Positions 33,511 through 45,019 of a DNA stretch of 64,000 nucleotides are shown here, one piece after another. The number at the start of each line of letters is the position of its first letter. Position 1 is the first letter of the stretch. A program made the position numbers and the translations under genes. The stretch is from Phymatolithon calcareum (lineage: Eukaryota; Rhodophyta; Florideophyceae; Hapalidiales), in contig OZ345377.1 of the NCBI GenBank assembly GCA_977006965.1, forward strand, positions 124,001-188,000, in the 5' to 3' direction. The notes beneath the pieces are model-generated. The model saw only the letters and a program-made list of their open reading frames with translations. It was not told the origin of the DNA and searched no databases.

Positions 33511-34223
33511 CCGACCGGCGCGCGCAATGCCGGCGTCATGGGCGGCGGCTGCGCATGGGCGGATAGCCGCCGTTACCCCTAATGGCGACTATCGCCGACG
33601 GCACAAATGTAGTTTTAGCTGAGCCCCCCGCCCTTTTTGGGGGGAAAGAACGAATTGAAGAATAGACTACTTTTTTAGTATTTCTTCCCCACGCACGCCT
33701 ACGCTTGGCAACGCTCTTTGGCAACGACGTCCGTCGTTACCACTACACTAAATCGCCCCGCGCCGCCGCCCCAGTCCCCAGATTGTACTGGGGCTTCCGA
33801 CAACAATCAGGAGAGACTTCTTCCCAATTGTTGGAGAGATTTACGGCCAGTATTTCCTTTTCTTCTCCACCCAATAAATCTGAATTTGAACATTTTTTTA
33901 AAAAATTTTCAAATTCAGATTTTTTGCTCTTCTTGTTTCAACTGACAATAAACTGACAATACAGGAAGAAAAAAAGCAGATAATCCTATTTTTTTGAATC
34001 ATCACCTATCATATGTGTGTTTCACAGCGCGTGTTTATTGGCTGAATTCAGAGTAATCCCGATTCGTAAGCGCTCATTTTGCTGTATATACAGTATACAG
34101 CACTTAGATGCAGCGCCACGAGTGGCAATGCTCGCAGAAAATCCTGGCAAACCCAACATTGCAGATGCTACCGCTCTGACAAGCCACGCCAAGATTACTC
34201 AAAACCTCTCTATCGATGCGCTC

Positions 34224-36327
34224 CTACGGAGGACAGGCGACCGTTACGTCCCAGGCAGTGCCAGCATTGGGGGCCGTGATGGTGACTCGCACAAACTTTG
34301 ACTCGCCGCTGTAACTGGGACAGTGCGGGAGCCGGACACCAAACCGCCGGTAGTGAAGATGGTGGCGCCCTCTTAAAACACCTCTAGCTGGTCTGGAATA
34401 CTGAACATATTGTAAGACACGTCAAACGTGCCGTTCGTCTTCTTCAGGTCAACGTTGAGCGTCGTCACGCCCTGTCCGCCAGACCGCTGTGTGCTCGGAC
34501 AGCGCGCAACGCATTGATCGCTTTCCTCATGCTTCTTGCGATCCTTTTGCGCGTCTGCGTACGAGTCATCCCCACCGTACTTAACAGCCCAGTAATAGAT
34601 CTGCGTGAGAGCCGTTGTCGCATTTGGCCTTGCAGAAGAGGCAGTTCACGGGGTCTCTGTCTTTTCCGACGAAGCAATCGGAGTACGTGCAGGGCCCATC
34701 GGCATTCTTTCGAGGCCATGCGCTGCATGACGCCGGCACGGCGGCTCCGCCTTGTCGCACTAAAACATTTTGCAGCTTCACGTCGTTCGACACCAAGCGA
34801 CTGGACACCATGCCACTTGACGTCGGGAGGTTGCAACCATAGTCTGGCTCGACCGATGTCGAACCTGCCGCAGTGATGTCCAGGTTAGTAAGAAGCGATT
34901 CTGACACGAGGTCGCTCAGCGTCGCGTACACCGTATCGACAGAAATACAAGTGCTTCCGCTTGGGCATACCGTGCTACCAAATGAAGAAGCCGAAGTCAA
35001 CTGACGTTATCTTTCTGACGAGTTTTTTTTTTTTGATTGGAGTTTATTTAAAAGCCTCACAGTCTTACGAATATACGAGCAAGGCTTCCTCAGTTGCTAC
35101 CTTCCAGTGTGTAGACCGTTGAAACCTACCGCCTTCCATAGGCGGTGGGGAAAGTTTGGAACCTGGATCGTCCTACCTACTATGTGGTGTTCTTGTGGGT
35201 TCGCTGCTGGTGTTCCCGCTATTTGGCTTTGTGTCCTGAGGGACATCTAGTTAACTTCACGTATCTTGATTTCAGAGCAGTCCTTCTTCATTTTCCATGC
35301 ACTCTATGATGGTCTTGCTGAATAGCAAGAGCTCGTTAAGTGCTTTCTCGGTATCCGGTCTATTTTCTTCTTTCAAGTCGTATCCTGACAGATTGTTTTC
35401 CAGCGTTGCCATATGCTGTCGAGCTCGGTTTCCAAATTTTTCCACCATGCTTGTTGTCGACACCTGCGGAAATCTTCCGCAGACGTACTGAAGCGCTAAT
35501 TGCCTGTGCTTCACCTTCGGGAGTTTGAGGATTGCTGGTAGCTCGCTCGTCTTGTCATACGGGATTCTCCTCTTTCTCTTCAATTCGAGACGATCTCCTT
35601 CCATTGTGAGGAATTTTGAGCGAAGCATTTCGGCAGATTGCTTTGCTTGAATGTGTTTGGTTGCTTCCACAAACGGTTCCCTGTTTTCCATAGCGGCAAT
35701 GTCGTTCCTGGTCGACTGGAGCTCTTGGTTGTTCTGCTTTCAGGCGGCTTTTGTAGGTACATCTTTTCTTTGTCCTTTGTTCTCCTCAGCATCTTGAAGG
35801 CCAGGATTTCCCGTCTTTGGCTCGGTGCTCTTTCTGACGAGTGTATTACAGTTCGAGCACAAGGACTGGCTTTTCGACGGTATCGTCCAGGAAATGTTGC
35901 CTTCGACATAATCGGATGAATTCTTCACCTGGATGAAGAGATGCTCTTTGGTGCAAGCCAGGACGGCGGCGTTCGGGTTGGAGCCGACTATCACGGTTGC
36001 TGTAAAAGTGGCAGCAGGTGACACTGAGGCCGACGGGGACGGGGTGGGTGTCGGCGACGGGGAGTGTTTTGGACGGCAAAGGCAACGGAAGCCGCGGCGC
36101 CAACGGCGATGGTATCTCACGATAATCCTGCGTCTGGGACATCTGCGAGCCGCGCGGCGCCACGCGTGCCGGCCGATGAAGCAGGTGCGCGAGCAGAAGC
36201 GCCTCGGAAACATTGCGACGGTCGTGGCGTTCTCGCTGCCGTTAACCGTGGCAGTCAAGGCAACCGAAACCAGCAGCAGCAGAAGCACCAATCCAGTGGG
36301 TGGCACGCAGTTCATTGTGCGAGACAT
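34224..36327 (-). pseudogene. Phospholipase A2-like secreted protein, broken copy (A)
   Basis: This is the paralogue of 51167-52717. The start (MSRTMNC) and signal peptide survive. It is disrupted by an 805-bp LINE, by loss of the segment equivalent to 51560-51798 (239 bp, including the catalytic CC-x-HD-x-CY region), by a TAA near 34374 and by a 4-bp deletion near 34312. It cannot make a functional enzyme. Confidence 0.9.
35024..35828 (-). mobile_element. 5'-truncated LINE inside the PLA2-like pseudogene, 14-bp target duplication
   Basis: TCTTTCTGACGAGT flanks it at 35010-35023 and 35829-35842; copy B shows the empty site at 52195-52208. The poly-T at 35023-35034 followed by TTTATTTAAAAGCCTCACAG marks the 3' end. 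ORF 35272-35691 encodes the C-terminal domain (RKRRIPYDKTSELPAILKLP), homologous to the LINE at 12113-13117. These are hallmarks of target-primed reverse transcription. Confidence 0.9.
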
Positions 36328-36869
36328 GAATGGGTGAGACCCTCCAGAATGGGACTGAGATGCTTGAGGGCCATGGTGTTGCGTGAAAACCCCGATTTTA
36401 TCTGCATATTCAAGTCGACCTTCTTGGAAAAAGAGGGCACCTTCGCAAATACTGAACAACTACCGAATCTATACGTATTTCCCAAAGGTGTCGAAGCAAC
36501 TTTACGAAGAAACCGTGCTAGACGTGCTCTAACTTAATGTATTGGAAGGTAAATTTTACCTTCCGGTACATTACGTACATCTCAAGGCGGATCTGATTGG
36601 GCTGAGGAGCACTGGCCGTCTTTTCAAATGAGCACCAATTGATCCGACTTTGTTGATTTCTGGTCCAATGGTCACTTGGCTCCCCCGCGTGGAAAAACAA
36701 TGTAATTCTGCTTTTCATGTGCAACGCAACGTGTTACGACGCACTTATTTTTCTTGTAGTGTACATATGATATAGCAATAGTTGAAGCACTCTAATTCTA
36801 CGAGAGTCCCACGCATCTGTCGCGTACTGCAGACGACGTTGAAGAGAGCCAACTTCGGACAGCCACCAC

Positions 36870-37597
36870 GTTGCTGTCGACTTGGGGTATGTACAGTATG
36901 AACAAGGGAGGAACTGACGATGCGGCACTCTCAAGGGTCCGAAATCCTGTTGGATGCATCCACAAACGTCGTCCAATTGGCGTAGTTGTTATCGGATTCC
37001 AGCCACCCACAAGTATCAGAATCTTCAAGTCGTTGATTCTCCTCAAGTGGAAGTATGTCACTCATCTGACCCCGATGATCAAGCAGTTACAAGTAGCGAT
37101 CGAAGCAACAGAGAGTCTCTTTTACTAGTACATGTTTAGAAATGTATTGCACATCGGAGAAAGCGGATGCGCGTGTTGTGCAGACTCGCCAACCCGGTGA
37201 TGAGGAGAGCACGTCAGGATGCAAGGTTCGCTAGGAGCCTAATAAGACGGAAAAATTACCTGGAAGAGCAGATGAATAGAAAGGAAGAAAAGAGGATTTG
37301 GCAGATATACGAAAGGATATTGGGTATCTCAGAGAAGAGGAGGACCTCAAAGAAGAGCTGACGAAGCGCCGACTAGAGAGTAAAGTTGAAGACTGGATGG
37401 CGAAAGAAGGGCGGACCATAAGAATCCCCATAGGCAAACCAAACAAGCTACCAGGAGTGCTACATATAAGAGAAAATTATGGACTAAGAGTGATTTTCAA
37501 CAGAGCCCCGCTGTGAAGAAAATCGACTTTGGCGACATACTTTGGAACCGTTGCTTTTATTAAGCTTGCAGCGCTCCAACGAGCACTACGTTTCAAG
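36870..37597 (+). mobile_element. LINE remnant, family A (copy A)
   Basis: The plus-strand fragments IRIFKSLILLKWKYVTHLTP, MRVLCRLANPVMRRARQDAR and GVLHIRENYGLRVIFNRAPL match family A reverse-transcriptase C-termini. It is shared with copy B (53330-54151), so it predates the duplication. Confidence 0.75.
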
Positions 37598-38021
37598 AAG
37601 AAGAAAGGTAGATTTTTATTTAAAAGTTACCAACGCATTTGCTGACGCATGGGGCAACTTTCCTAGGGCCCAGAAGTTTTGGCTGGATTCTGAGTAAGGA
37701 AGAGTTTCTTTTCTTGGTGTAGTGGACTACAAAAACCCACCTCTGGTCTCCTTCGGGACCTCGAGGGGTAAAAATACTCCCCTGCCCTGTGACACGCTGT
37801 GATTTCAAGTTTCGAGCATTACTTACTTGTCCACAGCCTGGAACATGGTTAGAAGCTCGTCGAGTGCTCGCTTAGTCCAGGCGCTGTCCTCTTTGTAGAG
37901 TCTGTCCTTTGCGAGGCCATTTATCACGTCTTCGATGACATCTTTCGCACATTGGCCTGTGAGTTAGATAAGGGTGGAGGTGCTCATTGGAGGGAACATT
38001 CCAAATGACCACTTGATGTCA
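37598..38021 (-). mobile_element. LINE tail private to copy A, 16-bp target duplication
   Basis: AGCACTACGTTTCAAG (37582-37597) and AGCACTTCGTTTCAAG (38022-38037) flank it; B has a single copy near 54093-54108. The tail begins TTTTTATTTAAAAGTTACC. At the other end it encodes DIKWSFGMFPPMSTSTL, the C-terminal LINE domain. Confidence 0.85.
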
Positions 38022-38608
38022 AGCACTTCGTTTCAAGGAAATGGACCTGGAGTCTCAATATGAATGCAAAAGACAAACTCGGGCGTTCTCTGGAAGAGAA
38101 ATTCGAACTAAGGAGATCTTAGGGCAGTAGAGCGCGGTGAATACGGAAGACAGCGAGAAGCTGCCTTGTTACTCAAATTGAGGTTTTGGGAGCTTTAATG
38201 TTTTATTTTTTAAAAAATAATAAATTAACGCTACGTATTTACGCGATATTGCTTGTCAAGTATTTGCAAACAAAACTTCAAACTACTAAATGTTATTGTA
38301 ATTGGTATTGCTAGTTTGTTCGAAATTGCAATTTCTATGTTCAGAATTGGAATTTGTATTGCCAACTTGCCACATGCTGCAATTAATATTGCAGCCGGTC
38401 GTTTTATTGCAATAGTATTGCTGTAGAGTATCTTGATGCAATCACAAAAAACTAAATTGCCCCAGCTCTGCTCTAGGATCCGCTCGAGATGGACTCTGAA
38501 TGCACGTTTCTTGTGACATTCTCTTCCATGGTCCAGAAAGCGCAAATAGCACAGTGGACGAAGAGAAGGGTCCTCGTTCAGTGCAGCGGCCGATTTGTGT
38601 GGAATTGT

Positions 38609-40201
38609 TCACCAATCGTCACTATACCTTCCAATGGTACCTGATCCGTCAAGTATCACTCCATATACTCTCTTAACTAGTGACTTGATGCCCTCGCCCA
38701 ACGCAAGCTTGTCATTTCCTGCAGTCCATGTGCATTGAAGACCTCCGGCTTTCCAAAAGTTGTACGGGTCTGAAAATATATCATCAGAGTATTGCAGGGC
38801 TTGTGCGATGTTCATCATAGCTTCAGAATTGTCAGAAAACTCCGATTCCCCCAGCACGTAACACTCGTCAAATCGAATTTCCGTAGCACAGCACTCAGAT
38901 ACCTTGCAGACCATACCCCTAAATGGCTCCAGCTTCGAATTGATCATGACATGGAGGTAGAACTTGGTACCTGTGTTGCGGTCCTCTTGGTTCAAAAGTA
39001 CGGAGAGCGTCCGGGCGGCCTGTGAATAGTAGGACAACGTGTCGCAACATTTTATAACTCCACAGCTTATATCATTAGTTGCATTTGGGTGAGTCCACTC
39101 AAGGATGCCATCCCAAGAAGCGCGGCTTGCCATGAGGTACTGCTCCTTCTTAGCGAATCGTCCATTGCAACGCATTTGCATGTGGTCACCACAGGTTATC
39201 GCTTGATCTAAACTCAACCTGGAAGCTGAATACATAGCCATGCCTCGAGCTGTGCGCATGCCGTAGAAGGCAGTGACTTTCGTTGCCCGACAAACAATAG
39301 CAGAGAGACCGTATTCTATCGAGTTGAGAGCCATCGATTTCAGTTTTTGCCTGTCTTCTTTCCAATATGTTTCGGTGTCATCAATGTATGCCAGCAGGTT
39401 AACAGCTGCTTCCCGGAAAGTGTTATCGAAATGTGACCGCTTTCCGTGCGATGCCGGACTCAGGTTCTTGTACTGGGGTGCGAACCAGGCTACGTGGCTC
39501 CGCGTTGTATCCAAGAAGTAATAACCTTCACCGCTTATGGCCATTTCACGTTCAACAGCCAACCATGTCCTGTCTTTCGTTACCTTTTCATCTCCCTCCG
39601 TGTTGTGATAGTAAAAAACCGGAAACAACCCGTACGGTACAATTGCTTCATTACTCCACATCGCATCTCCCCCTGCTTCCGATGCACGATTTGCGCAATA
39701 TATCTGGTCCACCCATATCTGCAATTTGCCCACCTCGAAATCGTACTGCATTATTTGATTTGCAAGTTTCACAATGTTTTCCTCATTCAGTCTTGCGTCA
39801 CTTTTGTTCGTCCTTTGCTTTCTCTCTTCAGGAGTCGTGTGCCTGTACGACAGTACTATTGCCTTTGCGTTCGGATCCAGTACACAACCCCTGTGCAATC
39901 GTGACATGGCCATTTCCAGTTGCTCTGTTACCTGCTCAAGTGACGACGGGTCGAGCGGTGCTGTAAAGCCTTTTAGTACTTCAGAGTTCGTGGTTATTCC
40001 GGTACAGTCATAGAGAGCTGCCAATTTATGTTGGCGTTCTCCTTCGTTGCGCCGTATATTGGAGAATACCTGTAGCTTATCAAAGTCTTTTCGTTCCGGG
40101 AGTCTGAAAAGTGCGTCATTGAGATCGATTCTTTCGGGGTCTCTTTTAAACAATTTAACTGATCTGTTGTTCTTGTGTTGAAGATTGGTTCGAGAAGTCA
40201 T
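38609..40201 (-). CDS. 530-aa protein with a HET-like domain
   Basis: The ORF is intact from ATG 40201. Between residues 115 and 225 the order AIVLSYR (114-120), LQIWVDQIYCANR (160-172), YGLFPVFYY (190-198) and RTWLAVERE (211-219) follows the HET domain pattern (ALSYvWG, WiDaiCINQ, lY..A..v, RgWtlQE). HET domains mediate incompatibility and cell death in fungi. The match is at motif level only, with CANR replacing the usual CINQ. The C-terminal 300 residues are unrecognised. There is no signal peptide or membrane segment. A broken paralogue with a mutated start is at 56738-58271. The gene has survived while its flanks filled with transposons, suggesting selection (inference). Confidence 0.6.
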   Translation of the reverse strand: MTSRTNLQHKNNRSVKLFKRDPERIDLNDALFRLPERKDFDKLQVFSNIRRNEGERQHKLAALYDCTGITTNSEVLKGFTAPLDPSSLEQVTEQLEMAMSRLHRGCVLDPNAKAIVLSYRHTTPEERKQRTNKSDARLNEENIVKLANQIMQYDFEVGKLQIWVDQIYCANRASEAGGDAMWSNEAIVPYGLFPVFYYHNTEGDEKVTKDRTWLAVEREMAISGEGYYFLDTTRSHVAWFAPQYKNLSPASHGKRSHFDNTFREAAVNLLAYIDDTETYWKEDRQKLKSMALNSIEYGLSAIVCRATKVTAFYGMRTARGMAMYSASRLSLDQAITCGDHMQMRCNGRFAKKEQYLMASRASWDGILEWTHPNATNDISCGVIKCCDTLSYYSQAARTLSVLLNQEDRNTGTKFYLHVMINSKLEPFRGMVCKVSECCATEIRFDECYVLGESEFSDNSEAMMNIAQALQYSDDIFSDPYNFWKAGGLQCTWTAGNDKLALGEGIKSLVKRVYGVILDGSGTIGRYSDDW

Positions 40202-40447
40202 ACTGCGCTTGACTTGACCGGTGCTTTACTCAGATTCTCGAGTACGCAGTCTTAGCCTGCTTATAACAACCTGCAAGATAGGCTCATCAAAAAGTTACGG
40301 TGCTTATGTATGATAGCCATTTCTACTTTTTACACATCATGATCGCGTGTACATAAAAGCTCGTCCAATAACAAGAGAACCTTGTTATAAATTTGAGAAA
40401 TTCATACTTTGCAATAATAATAACTTGAGTTTTATATTATTTAAAAG

Positions 40448-40528
40448 AGGAAATTACTTGTACACACGCGATGTTTGCCGTATTAACTAAGTACGGCAAA
40501 CTTCGTGCGTATGTAAGTAATTTCCTCA
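40448..40528. repeat. 81-bp hairpin with about 36-bp arms
   Basis: GAGGAAATTACTTGTACACA begins one arm and TAAGTAATTTCCTC ends the other; the loop is about 9 bp. A diverged copy lies at 58970-59030 in duplication B, so the hairpin predates the duplication. It looks like a foldback element. Confidence 0.75.
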
Positions 40529-40943
40529 GGACTATATTATACTTGCCTCGTTGCCAACAATTCGACGTGATGTAATGGTATCATATCGTGTCCCGCGGCT
40601 CATTGTCTGCTGGTTGAGTGATCCGCTGAAGCCCTACAGCTGTACATAACAGAGGGATCGACAAAGAAATACATTTCTGTTGCCTTCGAAGGGCTTAAAA
40701 TCGACGCACGAAAAATTTACACTAAAACAGAAACTGCTTTCTCAAGTTCCCTTTTTCTCCTCGGATTATTAGAAAGGATTTGCCTTTGCTCAACGGCTGA
40801 TGACGTGAAAAACAAACATACGGTACGTCGCACTCTCTATACTGTACCGAGCTCATCCTGGGCCAATGGAGGCAACGAGACGCGTCGACATGCAGACGTG
40901 TACAGTACTTTCAGACTACACGCGATTTTTGAGCAATTCGCTG

Positions 40944-41892
40944 GGGGATGCGGGAAATATCGATCTCCCCAGCGCATGGCCTTTACAGGAAATTATGTTT
41001 CATATTGCAAACTGTAAGTAGGTGTGGAGAAGCATGTCGTCCAAGTTGCTCTTCTTCCTATGAACTAAAGCGCTCTTTGACGGAATCTCATCATAATTGG
41101 CCCATAGAGCCTGTATTAAGCATAATGCTTATTTCGTAGGACTGTCCCTTGTTTTTCTGGTCCTCGTTGTCAAAAAGATATCATATTTGCTGCACGTAAC
41201 AGGCGTTCCGCTTTCTTCGCCCTTTTCGTGAACGATTTCACGAAACACGCTCACTAAAACAGCGAAATCTTTAAGAGCCGATTTCTCTGCCATGGACGAG
41301 AGCAGCATAAAAATTGCAGCGTATCCTCGATGACGTCGTGCGCCCCTACTGAAATATCAAGTTTTTCTTACGAAACTCTTACGTTTAGTACGAAATCTGG
41401 TCGCCTCAAAATGGCTAAATCGGCTGGAAACAGCGATTTCGCGAAACTATGACGGTCGATATGTCCATGAAGAAATTTTTATTTCGTAAATGTTTTTCGA
41501 GAAAAGGCTTCGCGGGCGGATTCTCTACAGGGTACACTTATGTCTTGCAAGAGTAAAAAATTCCGTCGTTGAGAGATCGGCGCTTAAAGTTCTATAGAGT
41601 CCTTGCGTTTCGCACGAAACAGCTGCCCCGGCGATGAAAACAGCTGCCCCGGCGAAGGGCACGGAACCTTTCTTTGATACGGCACTGGGGTCAAAAAAGG
41701 GCACTAAATTGACGCAACTTGCAGTAGTGCAGGGATACTGGAGGTTGGAGAAATCAGTGTAATGCGCACGATGCAGACAGCAATGCAATACTAATTAATC
41801 TCAAACGCAAGATATAGGGGTTTGCTAGACCCAAAATTCTTCCGTGGTCGAAGCAATTCTAAAGTGGTGAGATCGATATTTCCCGCAGCCCC
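40944..41892. mobile_element. 949-bp DNA transposon relic (PIF/Harbinger-like?), 3-bp duplication CTG
   Basis: The ends GGGGATGCGGGAAATATCGA and, inverted, GGGGCTGCGGGAAATATCGA are flanked by CTG on both sides (40941-40943, 41893-41895). Copy B has a single CTG at the empty site (...CGCTGTACATT, near 60170). A 3-bp duplication and G-rich ends recall PIF/Harbinger elements, whose duplication is usually TWA. No intact gene lies inside; ORF 41525-41788 has a short internal repeat (GAAVFIAGAAV). Confidence 0.8.
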
Positions 41893-42790
41893 CTGTACAT
41901 TACTGCTTCAACCAAAAGGATGTTTTCCGCTTTACGTCCAAAGACGCACTTGGAACGACAATATTCGCTCATTACTAATTTTGCTATGCTTAGAATCCTG
42001 TTGACCTTTTCAAGCGATACATGTCCGCCGGATATAGCAATCCCAATTGTCTGCATTTCGGAAGGAACTCAAGGACTCGACTTTCGGACTCTTGCAAAGT
42101 TAATGCGTTCCGCCCAGCCCGTAGTCCACACAGTTTCAACAAACGTATGTTCCCACTCCGGCCATACACCTCCTCCGATCACATCTCAACAAAGTCCTCA
42201 GGGAAAGCCTTATTCGGTTTCTCTGCATACTTAGTCATTATTCTACTTTTTACAGCTTTTGCTTTCACAACATTAGAAACTAACTTGTCAAAATCATCCT
42301 AGGTCCAAATGCTTTGTACTTCCAAATTCACACCATTCAAAGTCTCCATCCAGTTTTACCCGCTTTAGCACAATGCAGTATCCAGTTTCTTATAGACTCT
42401 TAAGACCCGTCACTTCGTACTTTCCCAGAAAATCACCGACACCTTGTAACTGCACGTTGTCTAGGGTAAAATCGTCAAACCAAGACTTGAAGTTGAGCTT
42501 CGTTTGCGAGTAGGCAAAGTTCCGGATTACTGTCATTTCCACTACACCAATCTCCCCACCTAACTATAGTAAACATTTGCATTGCTATTGAACAAGAAAA
42601 TTTAACAATATCAGTCCAATGAGTGCTACTGCAATGCAGGCAAAACATGTTACGTGCATTGAATACAACCAGGCCCTCTATCTCGCGCTGATCCACGTGG
42701 AATATCACGAACACGCTCTAGTTCCATAACAGTCCAGGAATCGTCACTCAACTCGTCGTGTTGCAAAAATTGATATTTCCCGCAACATCC
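41893..42790 (-). pseudogene. Old transposon-protein remnant (copy A)
   Basis: Broken minus-strand frames include VVFNARNMFCLHCSSTHWTD and SLEKVNRILSIAKL. Copy B (60177-61170) keeps a longer frame. The right edge ends TTGATATTTCCCGCAAC, which resembles the inverted repeat of the MITE at 40944-41892, so this may be a decayed autonomous relative. The transposase family cannot be told. Confidence 0.4.
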
Positions 42791-43394
42791 TGTTCCAAGG
42801 CAAACCATTCCCGCAAAAACGGCACCTCTGAGTGCGCCTTGTTAGAGTAAGGGCACAGTTTTTGCTCTCTGCCCTTTCACTGTAAGGAAACAGAATGCTA
42901 TCGTTCTGCTGTCGTCGGTGACTTGTGACGATATGCCATGCCTTGAAAGAGAGACATCCATCTTGGCAAATTTCCAAGCTCACGCATTTCAAAATTTCAG
43001 TGCATACAGAGATGCAAGAAATCTTTCTTCTTGAGGACGCAGCATCCTGCGCGGCTTCGCTTGAAGGTCCAGATCAGCTTCCTCGCGTTCCGAAGGAATA
43101 TCCTTTATCGCATCGGCCCTGTCTCGCATCGCACACACCTGTCATGCAGTTGAAGAAACTGCAAGAAGAACAATTATCTTGCAGAACTGTCTATTGTCGT
43201 GCTGGAAAAAAGCAAGAAAGTCCTCAGACTCTCGAGTTCAGGACTTTGCCCTGTGGGGACCTCCAGTTTCTCCATGTCAGCCAAGTTCTAACCGTCAATC
43301 TGACCAAGAAGCACCTTGGATAAAAAGTACAGATCAGGGACCCGCTGCGGAAGAAAATGGGCGTACTGAATAATCTGATAGCATATCTTCTGAT

Positions 43395-44744
43395 TTGAGA
43401 TCCGCGAGAATTTCCCGAAACCAGGCCGTGACTTCTCCTCCCGCAAACGTACTAAAGATTTCGCCCTCAGCCGTCCGTCGCAACGATCATCAACCGCCGA
43501 CTGTTGTACATTTAACATCACCGCCAACAATATCATCTTCAGCAATAATTAGCACGAATCGGCCAACGACTTCGGTGCTGCCAATATCTCCTAAATTTCA
43601 ACTACACCCGCCGAACCATCTCATTCAGAGGTTGGACCTGTCACCGAAATATCGGCATTTCGGCTTGTGAAGTCAAATAATCAGAAGATTATTCTAGAAA
43701 TCCCGCTTGGAGATATTATTCCCAGTACTAAGTCGGAGCAGCAGAAGTTTTTCCGAGTAAGCGATGCTATTTCCGCTCGATGCGTATCTCTACTTCTTGA
43801 CGCGTCAAGATTTCCGAGCTATAGTCACGAACAAACTTTGGCGTCTGTTCTAAACTTGGTCTCACACACGCCCTTCAAGATATTATGATAGCATTCAGGA
43901 AGAAGAATGACATAGCGCATAACTCCGTGAAGTATACTTCTTTGATTCCAACCCAACTTCAAAATGCGAAAGCCCAATTCTCACAAGTGATTCTTGTGCG
44001 AAACTCTTCTGGTTTCGAAGTTTTGCAACAAAATCACGGAGAAGTTATAAGTTTAAAAAAGCCCGATCGGAACAAAAAGACCTTGAGCTTCGCCCTGTGT
44101 GCAGTTCTTTTACAGATTGATCCACTAGGAATATGCGAAGAAAAGCTACGGGACCTCGCCAAAAAGGGTCTCGGAAATTCTGGATGCTCTATCCGACTCG
44201 AAAAGGAATGAGGAGGGCCGGAACTTTGCTCAGAAAATCTCGCGGACCCAAGCTCTACATTATTCAACAGTGCTAATGATCGTGTGCGCTCGGACGTGCT
44301 TTACCATTCAACTCGTTTCTTTTAGAGACCCAAGTTCAGGAAAATTGCATGGTAGTAAGACTTGTCGCTTCATCTGGTCACAAAATTGATGACGTCTGTG
44401 ATGAGTACAAGTTTTGGTGTATCGAGCACATATCGAGAGCAGACCTGCGCGACGGCTTTGGGAATGTCGTTGGACCAGCTATTCTTGCAGATTTTCACTT
44501 CATTTCCAAAGATAACATATCTGAGCACTGTAGTGATCCACTCGATATTTCCAAATCTGTAGTCATCTTCGATGTTAGAGTTGGAGACGAGCACAAGTCC
44601 GACTGTTATCTATTTCACACGAGGTACATATTCGGAAAATCTTTTGCATCTATTGTGGGTTCTTCAAGACCACCGAAAATTCTGAAAGGTCTAGAAAGTC
44701 TGCGCCATGGCCTTTGGAGCAAGGACCTTGTAGACCAAATATAG
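43395..44744 (+). pseudogene. Unrecognised ORF cluster, probably one broken gene
   Basis: Four consecutive plus-strand frames (43395-43670, 43667-43888, 43885-44211, 44349-44744) abut or overlap by a few bases in different frames, as expected for one gene with frameshifts or unrecognised introns. The last (132 aa) has well-mixed globular composition (FWCIEHISRADLRDGFGNVV). I recognise no domain. It lies next to, and diverges from, the Pif1-like remnant. Confidence 0.35.
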
Positions 44745-45019
44745 AACTATGCTAACGAGAAGTTCTATCAATTTATGGTGTATTACATAGTAAACGTGTG
44801 TTGAGCTAAGCGCATCTAGTAATGCATTACATGGGAGCTTAACCTGTCATCGGCGGCCAATTTACTGGTCCAAGAATGTATGATACATGCGGATGCGAAA
44901 TCAAAGAGTAGATGTAGAAGTACTTGAAGCTTTATCATACCTGTAGTTTTGGACATCGAAAAATCCCAAAGTACGAGTACTTGGATATCATACTTGTAAT
45001 TGGCTAACTGTCAGAGGTG

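Larger units (their letters stand above)
33957..42834. repeat. Segmental duplication copy A
   Basis: The segment is homologous throughout, in the same order and orientation, to copy B at 50917-61215. It starts at AAAAAGCAGATAATCC and ends after GCAAAAACGGCACCTCT. Insertions private to A are the LINE 35024-35828, the LINE tail 37598-38021 and the MITE 40944-41892. Confidence 0.9.

Noticed and set aside
39433-39966. 177-aa plus-strand ORF opposite the HET-like gene
   Set aside because: Its frame is a shadow of the well-supported minus-strand gene, and copy B does not keep it intact.
40448-40528. CRISPR-like or attachment-site reading of the long palindrome
   Set aside because: It is a single hairpin without spaced repeats and the context is eukaryotic; a foldback element fits better.
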